From: SAR116 cluster bacterium
GTDB lineage: Bacteria > Pseudomonadota > Alphaproteobacteria > Puniceispirillales > UBA1172
Assembly: GCA_002691725.1 (NCBI GenBank)
Contig: NZIT01000090.1
Coordinates: forward strand, 24,124 to 32,196
DNA length: 8,073 nucleotides
Direction of reading: 5' to 3'
The number at the start of each line of letters is the position of its first letter. The first letter of the stretch is position 1. The position numbers were made by a program, and so were the translations under genes. Positions 1 to 6,868 of the stretch are shown here, piece by piece. Under the pieces are notes generated by a model. It ran no database searches. It was given only the letters and a program-made list of their open reading frames with translations, and was not told the origin of the DNA.

Positions 1-40
1 TCATGACGTCTTACATGACGTTCATTTCCTCCCTAACTCG
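1..40. other. Intergenic left edge, possible end of an upstream + strand gene
   Basis: No gene can be supported in this short stretch. Only one + strand reading frame has a stop before the terminators that follow: TGA at 4-6. If a + strand gene enters from the left, it therefore ends at 4-6 or before the window. An 8-base direct repeat (CATGACGT at 2-9 and 14-21) is present but too short to interpret. The minus strand has an AGGGAGGA-like sequence, but the ATG after it meets a stop after four codons. Confidence 0.35.
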
Positions 41-69
41 GTCGCGGGTCTATCCCGCGGCTTTTTTTT
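41..69 (+). terminator. Rho-independent terminator for an upstream + strand gene
   Basis: An 8-base-pair GC-rich stem, GTCGCGGG (41-48) pairing with CCCGCGGC (54-61) with one G-T pair, has a five-base loop and is followed at once by eight T residues (62-69). This is a textbook intrinsic terminator. The T tract lies on the + strand, so it ends transcription arriving from left of the window, not that of the minus-strand permease gene beside it. Confidence 0.85.
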
Positions 70-103
70 GCGCGTTTTAAGGTCGCTAAAACCCGCGTTT
101 TTT
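70..103 (+). terminator. Second, weaker tandem terminator
   Basis: Directly after the first terminator, CGCGTTTTA (71-79) can pair with TAAAA plus CGCG (87-97) across a two-base CC bulge, and six T residues (98-103) follow. The hairpin is weaker than the first but has the same + strand polarity. It would act as a backup and limit read-through into the convergent permease gene. Pairing was done by eye, so its stability is uncertain. Confidence 0.5.
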
Positions 104-105
104 GA

Positions 106-1293
106 TCAGGTTTTCATATGCTCTGGCATGGGGCGAAACATAGCAATTATGATGCTTATTGATATCACGGTGACTAAAACAAGTGACATCATGATCATGA
201 ATTGCCAGCCATAAAGATAATGTATGGTTGCCGCCGCCAATGATGACATCGCCATCATAAAAGTGATGGTAAGATCAGCTAAACCCTGGACACGCGGTCT
301 TTGTTGAGGCGAGCAAGATTGCGCAACAATACTTGATCCACCAACAAATAGCATATTCCAGCCAAGCCCAAGGAACACCAGGGTTAGAAGATAATGCCCA
401 AAGCTATTTCCAGATAGAGTGACCGTCATCATCGCCACATAAAATATCACGCCAGCCCATAAAACAGGGATAACACCAAACCGTCTGATCAGACTGCCCG
501 TAAAAAACGATGGCAGCAGCATGGCGACAACATGCCATTGAATAATGATCGCATTACTGTCATTACCAAGCAGTTCTGTATTGACAATCTGCAGCGGCGT
601 TGCCGTCATGACAAAGGTCATCACCCCATAGCCAATAGATGCTGATATCAGCCCGGCAATAAAAAATGGTTGTCTGAAAATCGTACCTATGGGAACAGCC
701 GCGCCACGCATCTCAGCAGGGTCAGGTGGTTTTATCCGCAAAAATGGCAGAGCGAGAAAGGCCGTTGCCTGAACCAATGCGGCGGCGAGAAAACACCCTG
801 CGTAAATATGATCAGGAATTGCGGTAAATGTCATCCGTGTCAGGTTCGGCCCTAAAAATGCTGCCAAAATACCACCTGCCAAAACCAATGATAACGCCTT
901 TGCCTTCTGATCTTTTTCGGCATTATCGGCGGCGGCATAACGATAGAACTGGGCAACCCCATGGGTGAGGCCCAGCATCACCGAGGCTATGATGAATAGC
1001 GTGAAGGATGCGATTATTGTCGCCTGTGCCAGTAATAAACACGCGACCACACCAATGATCGCGGCAATGATAAAAATGATCTTACGGCCAAAGCGTCCCA
1101 TCAATAAAGACGCTGGCAACGTCGATAGCATGGAGGCGATAAAGACCATTGATAATGGCAATGTCGCCAGCCATGGTTCAGGTGCTATGGAAATGCCAAC
1201 AAGACTGGTGATGATGATATTGATATTCACCGTCGTCATAAATATCGCTTGTGAAATGGCAAGCAGGGCGACATTGCGCCCGTTTGGGGACAC
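106..1293 (-). CDS. MFS (major facilitator superfamily) permease
   Basis: This is a polytopic inner-membrane transporter of about 395 residues, typical of 12-helix MFS proteins. Hydrophobic segments run through the whole chain and are separated by short charged loops. The loop 2-3 signature (MFS motif A) is visible as G-R-F-G-R-K near residues 66-71. A degenerate copy (G-S-L-I-R-R-F-G, about 265-272) appears in the second half, as expected from the internal duplication. A F-Y-R-Y-A-A-A-D stretch (about 116-123) follows helix 4. The open frame extends to a TTG at 1326 and includes an ATG at 1299. I prefer the GTG at 1291-1293 because GGAG lies seven bases before it and it overlaps the gloA stop by one base (TAGTG), a translational-coupling arrangement. 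The substrate is not readable. Co-transcription with gloA is likely. A role in importing the substrate of the divergent hyuAB operon is possible but purely inferred. Confidence 0.85.
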   Translation of the reverse strand: MSPNGRNVALLAISQAIFMTTVNINIIITSLVGISIAPEPWLATLPLSMVFIASMLSTLPASLLMGRFGRKIIFIIAAIIGVVACLLLAQATIIASFTLFIIASVMLGLTHGVAQFYRYAAADNAEKDQKAKALSLVLAGGILAAFLGPNLTRMTFTAIPDHIYAGCFLAAALVQATAFLALPFLRIKPPDPAEMRGAAVPIGTIFRQPFFIAGLISASIGYGVMTFVMTATPLQIVNTELLGNDSNAIIIQWHVVAMLLPSFFTGSLIRRFGVIPVLWAGVIFYVAMMTVTLSGNSFGHYLLTLVFLGLGWNMLFVGGSSIVAQSCSPQQRPRVQGLADLTITFMMAMSSLAAATIHYLYGWQFMIMMSLVLVTVISISIIIAMFRPMPEHMKT

Positions 1294-1736
1294 TACCATT
1301 CTCCGGTATTTGGCATTGATGCCCAAGGCTCGGCCACGGGCTTAGGCGCGCCATGCTGGAGCAATTCCACCGAGATTTGGTCAGGTGATCGGACAAATGC
1401 CATGCGTCCATCACGCGGTGGCCGATTGATCGTCACCCCAATATCTTGCAAATGCTGGCAAAGCGCATAGATATCATCGACGGCATAGGCTAAATGGCCA
1501 AAATTACGGCCACCATCATAGACTTCATCGCTATCCCAATTATAGGTTAACTCAAGCGCTGGCGCGCGGCTCTCAGCAAAGCTTTCCGTATCATCGCCAG
1601 CGGCCAGAAATATTAGGGTAAACTTGCCCATCGGATAATCTTTTCGGCTAACCTCTTTTAAGCCAAGTCCATCACACCAAAAGCGAAGCGAGGCGTCAAT
1701 ATCCGTTACTCTAACCATTGTATGCAGATAATGCAT
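1293..1736 (-). CDS. gloA: Lactoylglutathione lyase (glyoxalase I)
   Basis: Glyoxalase I isomerises the hemithioacetal of methylglyoxal and glutathione to S-lactoylglutathione in the cytosol, which detoxifies methylglyoxal. The protein has 147 residues, close to the usual size of bacterial GloA, and shows two VOC/glyoxalase half-folds. It opens with M-H-Y-L-H-T-M-V-R-V, very like E. coli GloA. All four metal ligands can be placed: His5, Glu62 (in L-E-L-T-Y-N-W), His81 (in G-H-L-A-Y-A-V) and Glu124 (in V-E-L-L). The C-terminal extension W-A-S-M-P-N-T-G-E-W resembles alphaproteobacterial homologues. The ATG start is preceded by AGGA with a rather long spacing of 11 bases. The gene comes first in a two-gene minus-strand unit with the MFS permease and is divergent from hyuA. 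I see no hydroxyacylglutathione hydrolase (glyoxalase II) nearby. Confidence 0.93.
   Translation of the reverse strand: MHYLHTMVRVTDIDASLRFWCDGLGLKEVSRKDYPMGKFTLIFLAAGDDTESFAESRAPALELTYNWDSDEVYDGGRNFGHLAYAVDDIYALCQHLQDIGVTINRPPRDGRMAFVRSPDQISVELLQHGAPKPVAEPWASMPNTGEW
1301..1304 (-). promoter_or_regulatory. Shine-Dalgarno deciding the MFS permease start
   Basis: GGAG on the minus strand lies inside the last gloA codons. It is seven bases from the GTG at 1293-1291, but only one base from the ATG at 1299, and it lies downstream of the TTG at 1326. Spacing therefore favours the GTG start, which would give translation coupled to gloA termination. Confidence 0.5.
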
Positions 1737-1751
1737 GAGCGTTATTTTCCT

Positions 1752-1780
1752 ATTAATCTTTACATGAATACATAACTCAA
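1752..1780 (-). promoter_or_regulatory. Candidate sigma-70 promoter for gloA
   Basis: On the minus strand, TTGAGT (1780-1775) and ATTAAT (1757-1752) are separated by 17 bases; each matches four of six consensus positions. They lie upstream of the gloA ATG at 1736. It interleaves with the candidate hyuA promoter on the other strand, so the two units might compete or share a regulator. This was a visual match only. Confidence 0.3.
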
Positions 1781-1787
1781 ATATCGT
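1759..1787 (+). promoter_or_regulatory. Candidate sigma-70 promoter for the hyuA operon
   Basis: TTTACA (1759-1764, five of six matches to TTGACA) and TATCGT (1782-1787, four of six matches to TATAAT) are separated by 17 bases. Transcription would begin near 1794, leaving a leader of about 48 bases before the hyuA ATG. The intergenic region is AT-rich, so a chance match is quite possible. I saw no strong inverted repeat that would mark an operator. Confidence 0.3.
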
Positions 1788-1841
1788 TGCACTATTATTT
1801 CAAAAAGGAAAGCCTTATCCCTTAGTCGGAACATTAAATTT

Positions 1842-3971
1842 ATGGTGTCGTTATTGTCAAAACCCGTTCGTGTCGGCGTCGATATTGGTGGAACTTTTAC
1901 TGATATTGTTCTTGAAACCCCAGATGGCCAAACCTCAACCAAGGTATTAACAACCTATACAAGACCCGAAGATGCCATCATCGAGGGCATGCTAAATATT
2001 TGCAATCATGCGGCAATAGCGCCGTCTGATATTGGCATGGTGATCCATGGGACAACGCTTGCGACCAATGCGCTGATTGAACGGCGCGGTGCCAAAACAG
2101 CGCTCATCACAACCGAAGGCTTTCGTGATGTTATTGAAATGCGAACCGAAAGCCGGTTTGAGCAATATGATCTCAACCTTGTTTTGCCAGAACCACTCAT
2201 TCCTCGTGAATATCGGTATCCGGTCAAAGAACGCTTATTAGCTGATGGCAGCGTTGATACACCCCTCAATCCCGATGATATCATTGCTCTGACCAAAGAA
2301 CTAAAAGCGCAGTCTTTTCAGAGTATCGCGGTCGGGCTTCTGCACTCTTATGCTAATCCTGTTCACGAACAACAGATCAAATCACTTTTGGCGGAATATG
2401 TGCCTGACATGATGGTATCGTTATCATCTGACGTATCGCCGCAAATGCGCGAATATGAACGATTTAATACGGTGGCAGCGAATGCTTACGTTAAACCGAT
2501 CATGGCATCTTATCTGGAACGGCTAAAGGCGAGATTGGGTGATAATGGCATATCTGCACCTGTCTTTTTAATGCATTCGGGCGGCGGCATTATGGATTTA
2601 GAGAGCGCGGCGGCATTTCCTGTCCGATTGGTCGAATCTGGTCCTGCAGGCGGTGCGATATTTGCCGCCGATATTGCCTCACGCTTTGGGCTTAATCGCG
2701 TTCTGTCTTTTGATATGGGCGGTACAACAGCCAAAATCTGTCTGATCAAGGATCAAAAACCAAAAACCTCACGCAGTTTTGAAGTCGCCCGAAGCTATCG
2801 CTTCAAAAAAGGCTCAGGCATGCCCATCTCTATCCCTGTCATTGACATGGTAGAAATTGGCGCTGGCGGCGGTTCTATTGCCTCACTTGATGCCATGCAG
2901 CAGATCAGAATAGGGCCTGAATCAGTAGGCTCGGAGCCTGGACCTTCCAGTTATCAGCGCGGCGGCACAAGGCCGACTGTTACTGATGCGGATTTATTGA
3001 TGGGAAAACTTGATCCTGATGATTTTGCTGGCGGCTCTATCACCCTGTCATCTGAGGCGGCGATGCACAGCATTTCAGGCCATATTGCAACGCCACTTGA
3101 TTTGGATAAAGCGCGCGCGGCTTATGGGATGGCTGAAGTCGTTGATGAAAATATGGCTAATGCGGCTCGCGTTCATGCTGTTGAAAGCGGCGAGGATTTA
3201 GCGGGCTATGTGATGATTGGTTTTGGTGGTGCCGGGCCTCTCCATGCTATCAGGCTGGCACAGAAACTTCATATCAATCGGGTTCTTATTCCGGCATCTG
3301 CTGGTGTTGGTTCAGCCGTTGGTTTTCTGAAAGCGCCGTTTAGCTTTGAGGCGAGCCAGTCGCTCTATATCCGGCTCTCCGAATGGCGCCAAGATGCTAT
3401 TGCCAGCATGCTGGATAGCTTAACCAAACAAGCCCAACAATTTGTCCAATCATCGGTGCCAGATGCCAGTATCCATATCACCGCAAAAGCCTATATGCGC
3501 TATGTTGGGCAAGGCTGGGAAATCCCTGTTGAGCTGCCTGCGGATTGGTCATCAAGCCCTGACAAAGAGACGATGACGCGGATGTTTGAAGAAAGATATA
3601 GTCTGCTCTTTAGCCGCGTTATTGACGGCTTGGATATTGAGATTACGAGCTGGACTGTTCTGGCCTCAACATCGGTTGAGAAAGCCGATCAATCACAATC
3701 TGCTAGCACCTTCAAGCATGAGACCAGCAGGGCCATGCGGCAAATGGCTGATCTGGCTAATGGCGAGATATTAGATGCGGCGGTCTTCAAGCGGCAGCAG
3801 CTTAGTCATGGCAGTATCGTCAAGGGCCCGGCCATTATCACCGAAGCCGAGACAACTATTTTAGTGCCGCGTGGAGGCCTTGCCCTGCAACATGATGATG
3901 GCACCATTGATCTGCGGCTTGATGGACATCTGCTTGAAGATAACATAGCGGCAGGAGATGATCATGCTTGA
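1842..3971 (+). CDS. hyuA: Hydantoinase/5-oxoprolinase superfamily subunit A
   Basis: This is the ATP-binding subunit of the two-part hydantoinase/oxoprolinase/ketone-carboxylase family. Members use ATP to activate an amide carbonyl (N-methylhydantoin, 5-oxoproline) or a ketone. At 709 residues it has the family's normal length. The N-terminal domain (about 9-190) opens with V-G-V-D-I-G-G-T-F-T-D, an ASKHA-type phosphate-binding loop, followed by H-G-T-T-L-A-T-N-A (69-77). The main domain (about 205-495) contains F-D-M-G-G-T-T-A-K (290-298), V-E-I-G-A-G-G-G-S-I-A (337-347) and G-P-E-S-V-G-S-E-P-G-P (358-368). A C-terminal domain (about 510-690) carries G-Q-G-W-E-I-P-V-E. The usual P-G-P-A-C-Y-G-R-G-G reads P-G-P-S-S-Y-Q-R-G-G here, replacing the family's common Cys with Ser. 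The ATG at 1842 has a modest GGAA ten bases upstream. It is first gene of an operon with hyuB and an aminotransferase. The exact substrate is unknown, and the family name does not prove hydantoin use. Confidence 0.9.
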   Translation: MVSLLSKPVRVGVDIGGTFTDIVLETPDGQTSTKVLTTYTRPEDAIIEGMLNICNHAAIAPSDIGMVIHGTTLATNALIERRGAKTALITTEGFRDVIEMRTESRFEQYDLNLVLPEPLIPREYRYPVKERLLADGSVDTPLNPDDIIALTKELKAQSFQSIAVGLLHSYANPVHEQQIKSLLAEYVPDMMVSLSSDVSPQMREYERFNTVAANAYVKPIMASYLERLKARLGDNGISAPVFLMHSGGGIMDLESAAAFPVRLVESGPAGGAIFAADIASRFGLNRVLSFDMGGTTAKICLIKDQKPKTSRSFEVARSYRFKKGSGMPISIPVIDMVEIGAGGGSIASLDAMQQIRIGPESVGSEPGPSSYQRGGTRPTVTDADLLMGKLDPDDFAGGSITLSSEAAMHSISGHIATPLDLDKARAAYGMAEVVDENMANAARVHAVESGEDLAGYVMIGFGGAGPLHAIRLAQKLHINRVLIPASAGVGSAVGFLKAPFSFEASQSLYIRLSEWRQDAIASMLDSLTKQAQQFVQSSVPDASIHITAKAYMRYVGQGWEIPVELPADWSSSPDKETMTRMFEERYSLLFSRVIDGLDIEITSWTVLASTSVEKADQSQSASTFKHETSRAMRQMADLANGEILDAAVFKRQQLSHGSIVKGPAIITEAETTILVPRGGLALQHDDGTIDLRLDGHLLEDNIAAGDDHA
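3953..3957 (+). promoter_or_regulatory. Shine-Dalgarno deciding the hyuB start
   Basis: AGGAG lies within the last hyuA codons. It touches the first in-frame ATG (3958) but is six bases before the next (3964). Normal spacing selects 3964, so hyuB overlaps the hyuA stop by eight bases. Confidence 0.7.
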
Positions 3972-5664
3972 TGCTGTTATTCTTCAGATTATGTGGAACC
4001 GTCTGATATCTGTTGTTGAAGAACAGGCGCAGGCGTTAATTCGGACAGCCTTTTCGACCTCGGTCAGAGAAGCTGGTGATTTATCGGCTGGGGTTTATGA
4101 TGATAAAGGCAATATGCTCGCTCAGGCGGTGACAGGAACCCCCGGTCATGTCAATGCTATGGCCGAATCGGTTGGTCATTTCATGCGTGAGATTGGCGTT
4201 GAAACCATGGCAGAAGGTGATGTCTATATTACCAATGATCCGTGGATGGGCACTGGCCATTTGCATGATATTACCGTGGTTACGCCAGTTTTCCGGCATC
4301 AAAAACTTATTGGGTTTTTTGCTTCTACTGCCCATGTCGTCGATGTTGGTGGACGCGGCTTTGGCGCTGATGGCAATTCAATTTTCGAGGAAGGCATCCA
4401 AATCCCAATTATGCGCTTCATCAATAAAGGCATGGTCAATCATGATCTGGTCAAACTGATATGCCAGAATGTCCGTGAAGCCGATCAAGTGGTGGGGGAT
4501 ATCTACGCTCTGGCAACATCAAATGATGTTGGCGCTAATCGGCTGATGGCCATGCTGGATGAGTATGATGCTCCTGATCTCAATATGGTAGCTGATTTTA
4601 TTTTAGCGCGTTCCCATGCCGCAACTCTTGAACGCATTGCTAGTCTGACGCCAGGGTCCGCTCATGCGAGTATGAATATTGATGGTTTTGATGAAGTCAT
4701 TACCATTGCCATTACGGTCAGCATAGAACATGATCGCATCTGCGCCGATTTCACTGGCACATCAGGAATAGATAAAAAAGGCATTAATGTTCCCCTTGTC
4801 TATACCAGAGCCTATACATGCTATGGGCTAAAAGTGGCGATTGCGCCCGATATTCCAAATAATACGGCATCGCTCGCGGCGTTTGTGATCAGCGCCCCCT
4901 CAGGCACGATCGTTAACGCCGAAAGACCAGCACCTGTCGCTTTACGTCATATTGTTGGTCAGATGCTGCCTGATGTTGCGTTTGGGGCATTGCATCAATT
5001 GCTGCCTGACGGGATGCAAGCCGAAGGGGCAAGCGCGCTGTGTAATTTTCAGGTAAGCCTGACCCCCGTTGAAGGCGCTAATATCTCTGCCAATCATCCC
5101 GGAGATGCTAAATCGGCTGAGGTCTTGTCTTTTAATTCTGGCGGCACTGGTGCCCGCGCCAGCCTCGATGGATTAAACGCGACCGCCTTTCCAAGTGGTG
5201 TCATGACAATGCCTGTGGAAGCGACGGAAAATGTTGGGCCGCTGATTATTCGCCGCAAAGAATTACGCCCTGATAGCGGCGGCGCAGGGCAGTATCGGGG
5301 CGGCCTTGGTCAGTTCATGGATGTCGCCGCCCGTGATGGCTATGATATGACATTTTCGGCTATGCTGGATCGTGCTGATCATCCGGCGCGTGGACGTGAG
5401 GGCGGTAAATCTGGCGGCGCAACATTGCTCCATACTTCTGATGGGCAGGTTCTGCGCGGTAAAGGCAGACAAGCCATTGCAACCGGGCAAACCGTGCATC
5501 TAGCATTTGCTGGCGGCGGCGGCTATGGTGATCCTTTACAGCGTGACATTAATCTGATTAAGCGCGACTTACGGCGCGGCTATATTTCGCCCGAAGCGGC
5601 TATGCAAGATTATGGGATCACGGCGGCACAGATGAAAGCATGGAATGAGGCAGCGGATGACTGA
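3964..5664 (+). CDS. hyuB: Hydantoinase/5-oxoprolinase superfamily subunit B
   Basis: This is the partner of HyuA, and together they form the ATP-dependent ring-opening or carboxylating enzyme. At 566 residues the hydantoinase-B domain fills nearly the whole chain, as usual. The motif N-D-P-W-M-G-T-G-H-L-H-D-I-T-V-V (about 91-106) and A-H-V-V-D-V-G-G (about 123-130) supply a His99, Asp102, His124 set. The same spacing (H-x2-D-x21-H) holds in acetone carboxylase, where as I recall these residues bind the catalytic metal, so a metal site is inferred here. The C-terminal part has R-R-K-E-L-R-P-D-S-G-G-A-G-Q-Y-R-G-G and the family-typical G-G-G-G-Y-G-D-P-L (about 517-525). The start at 3964 is chosen on ribosome-binding-site spacing; an ATG at 3958 would add two residues. 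The eight-base overlaps with both neighbours suggest coupled translation and roughly equal subunit output. I see no third carboxylase-type (AcxC-like) subunit, which argues against acetone carboxylase. Confidence 0.9.
   Translation: MLDAVILQIMWNRLISVVEEQAQALIRTAFSTSVREAGDLSAGVYDDKGNMLAQAVTGTPGHVNAMAESVGHFMREIGVETMAEGDVYITNDPWMGTGHLHDITVVTPVFRHQKLIGFFASTAHVVDVGGRGFGADGNSIFEEGIQIPIMRFINKGMVNHDLVKLICQNVREADQVVGDIYALATSNDVGANRLMAMLDEYDAPDLNMVADFILARSHAATLERIASLTPGSAHASMNIDGFDEVITIAITVSIEHDRICADFTGTSGIDKKGINVPLVYTRAYTCYGLKVAIAPDIPNNTASLAAFVISAPSGTIVNAERPAPVALRHIVGQMLPDVAFGALHQLLPDGMQAEGASALCNFQVSLTPVEGANISANHPGDAKSAEVLSFNSGGTGARASLDGLNATAFPSGVMTMPVEATENVGPLIIRRKELRPDSGGAGQYRGGLGQFMDVAARDGYDMTFSAMLDRADHPARGREGGKSGGATLLHTSDGQVLRGKGRQAIATGQTVHLAFAGGGGYGDPLQRDINLIKRDLRRGYISPEAAMQDYGITAAQMKAWNEAADD
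5647..5650 (+). promoter_or_regulatory. Shine-Dalgarno deciding the aminotransferase start
   Basis: GAGG lies in the last hyuB codons, six bases before the ATG at 5657. The earlier in-frame ATG at 5645 is upstream of it and has no comparable site, so 5657 is the likely start. Confidence 0.6.
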
Positions 5665-6868
5665 TTTTGTGAAAGCTGACCGCTTGGCTGAGGTCAAGGT
5701 ATCGGAAATAGTCGTCATGAGTGAGGCGGCACGGCAACGCCAGGCGGAAGGCCATGACGTCATCAATCTTGGCATTGGTGAGCCTGATTTTAATACGCCT
5801 GATCATGCTAATGCGGCGGCGATTGAAACGATCACCAGATTTGACACGCATTATCCCCCCATCGCTGGCAAACCCGAATTGCGGCAAGCGGTGGCTGATC
5901 TTTATGATGGTCGAGGCGGCATCGCCCGAAGCGCGGCCAATGTCCTGATATCTGGCGGCTCAAAATACAGCCTCCTTAATGCTATGCTGGCGAGCGTCAA
6001 TCCCGGTGATGAAGTCATCATGCTAGCCCCATTCTGGACATCTTATGCTGATATTGTTCGGCTTTGCGGCGGCATACCCGTCATTATTTCCTCGGATGGC
6101 GCCAACCAATTCCGCCCAAATCCAGATGATATTTCGGCGGCGATGACAGCGCGAACACGCTGGATCATGATCAATTCGCCTAATAATCCGTCAGGGGCGG
6201 TACTGACAGCCGATGATTTACGCGCCATTGGTGATCTGATTGCCGCGCATCCGCAAGCCATGCTGCTAAGTGATGAGATTTACGAACATATTGTCTACAC
6301 AGACCAATTTGTTTCTGTCGCCGATGCCTTGCCAGATTTAGCTGAGCGCACACTGATTGTTAGCGGTGTTTCTAAATCATATGCTATGACAGGCTGGCGC
6401 GTTGGTTATGGGCTCGGCCCACAGCCCTTGATTGCCGCCATGACCGCAGCCCAGGCACAAGGCACATCAGGAACCGCAACCATGGCGCAAGCCGCCGCTT
6501 ATGCTGCCATCACTGGTGACCAGTCGGTGCTAAAGACCCGCAAAGATATCTTCCAGGACCGCCGTGATCTGGTTTGCCGTCACATCCGCGCGATCAATGG
6601 ATTAAACACAACCATTCCCGATGGTGCCTTTTATGTCTTTCCATCATGGCAATCGTGTATTGGCTGGAAAACCCGTGAGGGCAAGGCCTTGATCAATGAT
6701 ATGGATTTTTGCCAGTTCATCCTTGAGCAGGCAAATGTTGTTGTGATCCCCGGCTCATCATTTTCCATGCCGGGCTATTTCCGTATTTCTTATGCCTCAT
6801 CCACCGAAGAATTAGATGAAGCAATGCGCCGGCTTGCTGATGTTATGAGCAGCCTTGAGCCGAATTAA
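5657..6868 (+). CDS. Class I/II PLP-dependent aminotransferase (AspC-like)
   Basis: This is a fold-type I pyridoxal-phosphate aminotransferase of about 403 residues, the usual length for the aspartate-aminotransferase I-gamma group. It moves an amino group between an amino acid and a 2-oxo acid in the cytosol. In order are L-G-I-G-E-P-D-F (about 38-45), H-Y-P-P-I-A-G-K-P-E-L-R (65-76), S-G-G-S-K (99-103), S-P-N-N-P-S-G (Asn177), D-E-I-Y-E-H (cofactor Asp206, Tyr209), and V-S-G-V-S-K-S-Y-A-M-T-G-W-R. In the last of these Lys240 should form the Schiff base and Arg248 should bind phosphate. Arg376 in Y-F-R-I-S-Y should hold the substrate carboxylate. Lys103 aligns with a residue that, from memory, contacts the side-chain carboxylate in the Thermus enzyme, hinting at acidic substrates. 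The start at 5657 overlaps the hyuB stop by eight bases. The context suggests it processes the amino acid released by HyuAB. The last codons lie within a tandem repeat. Confidence 0.9.
   Translation: MTDFVKADRLAEVKVSEIVVMSEAARQRQAEGHDVINLGIGEPDFNTPDHANAAAIETITRFDTHYPPIAGKPELRQAVADLYDGRGGIARSAANVLISGGSKYSLLNAMLASVNPGDEVIMLAPFWTSYADIVRLCGGIPVIISSDGANQFRPNPDDISAAMTARTRWIMINSPNNPSGAVLTADDLRAIGDLIAAHPQAMLLSDEIYEHIVYTDQFVSVADALPDLAERTLIVSGVSKSYAMTGWRVGYGLGPQPLIAAMTAAQAQGTSGTATMAQAAAYAAITGDQSVLKTRKDIFQDRRDLVCRHIRAINGLNTTIPDGAFYVFPSWQSCIGWKTREGKALINDMDFCQFILEQANVVVIPGSSFSMPGYFRISYASSTEELDEAMRRLADVMSSLEPN

Noticed and set aside
1..25. Minus-strand gene start near the left edge (AGGGAGGA then ATG)
   Set aside because: The ATG spacing is only about two bases and the frame stops after four codons. 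A start at the outermost ATG (4-2) has only a weak site and cannot be tested inside the window.
965..1345. 126-codon + strand open frame opposite the MFS permease and gloA end
   Set aside because: It is antisense to well-supported membrane and glyoxalase coding sequence, resembles no family, and is a shadow frame.
1737..1841. Riboswitch or operator in the gloA-hyuA intergenic region
   Set aside because: The region is short and AT-rich. I found no convincing conserved RNA structure or inverted repeat by eye.
1760..1942. 60-codon minus-strand open frame across the divergent promoter region
   Set aside because: It overlaps the conserved HyuA N-terminal phosphate-binding motif on the other strand and resembles nothing recognisable.
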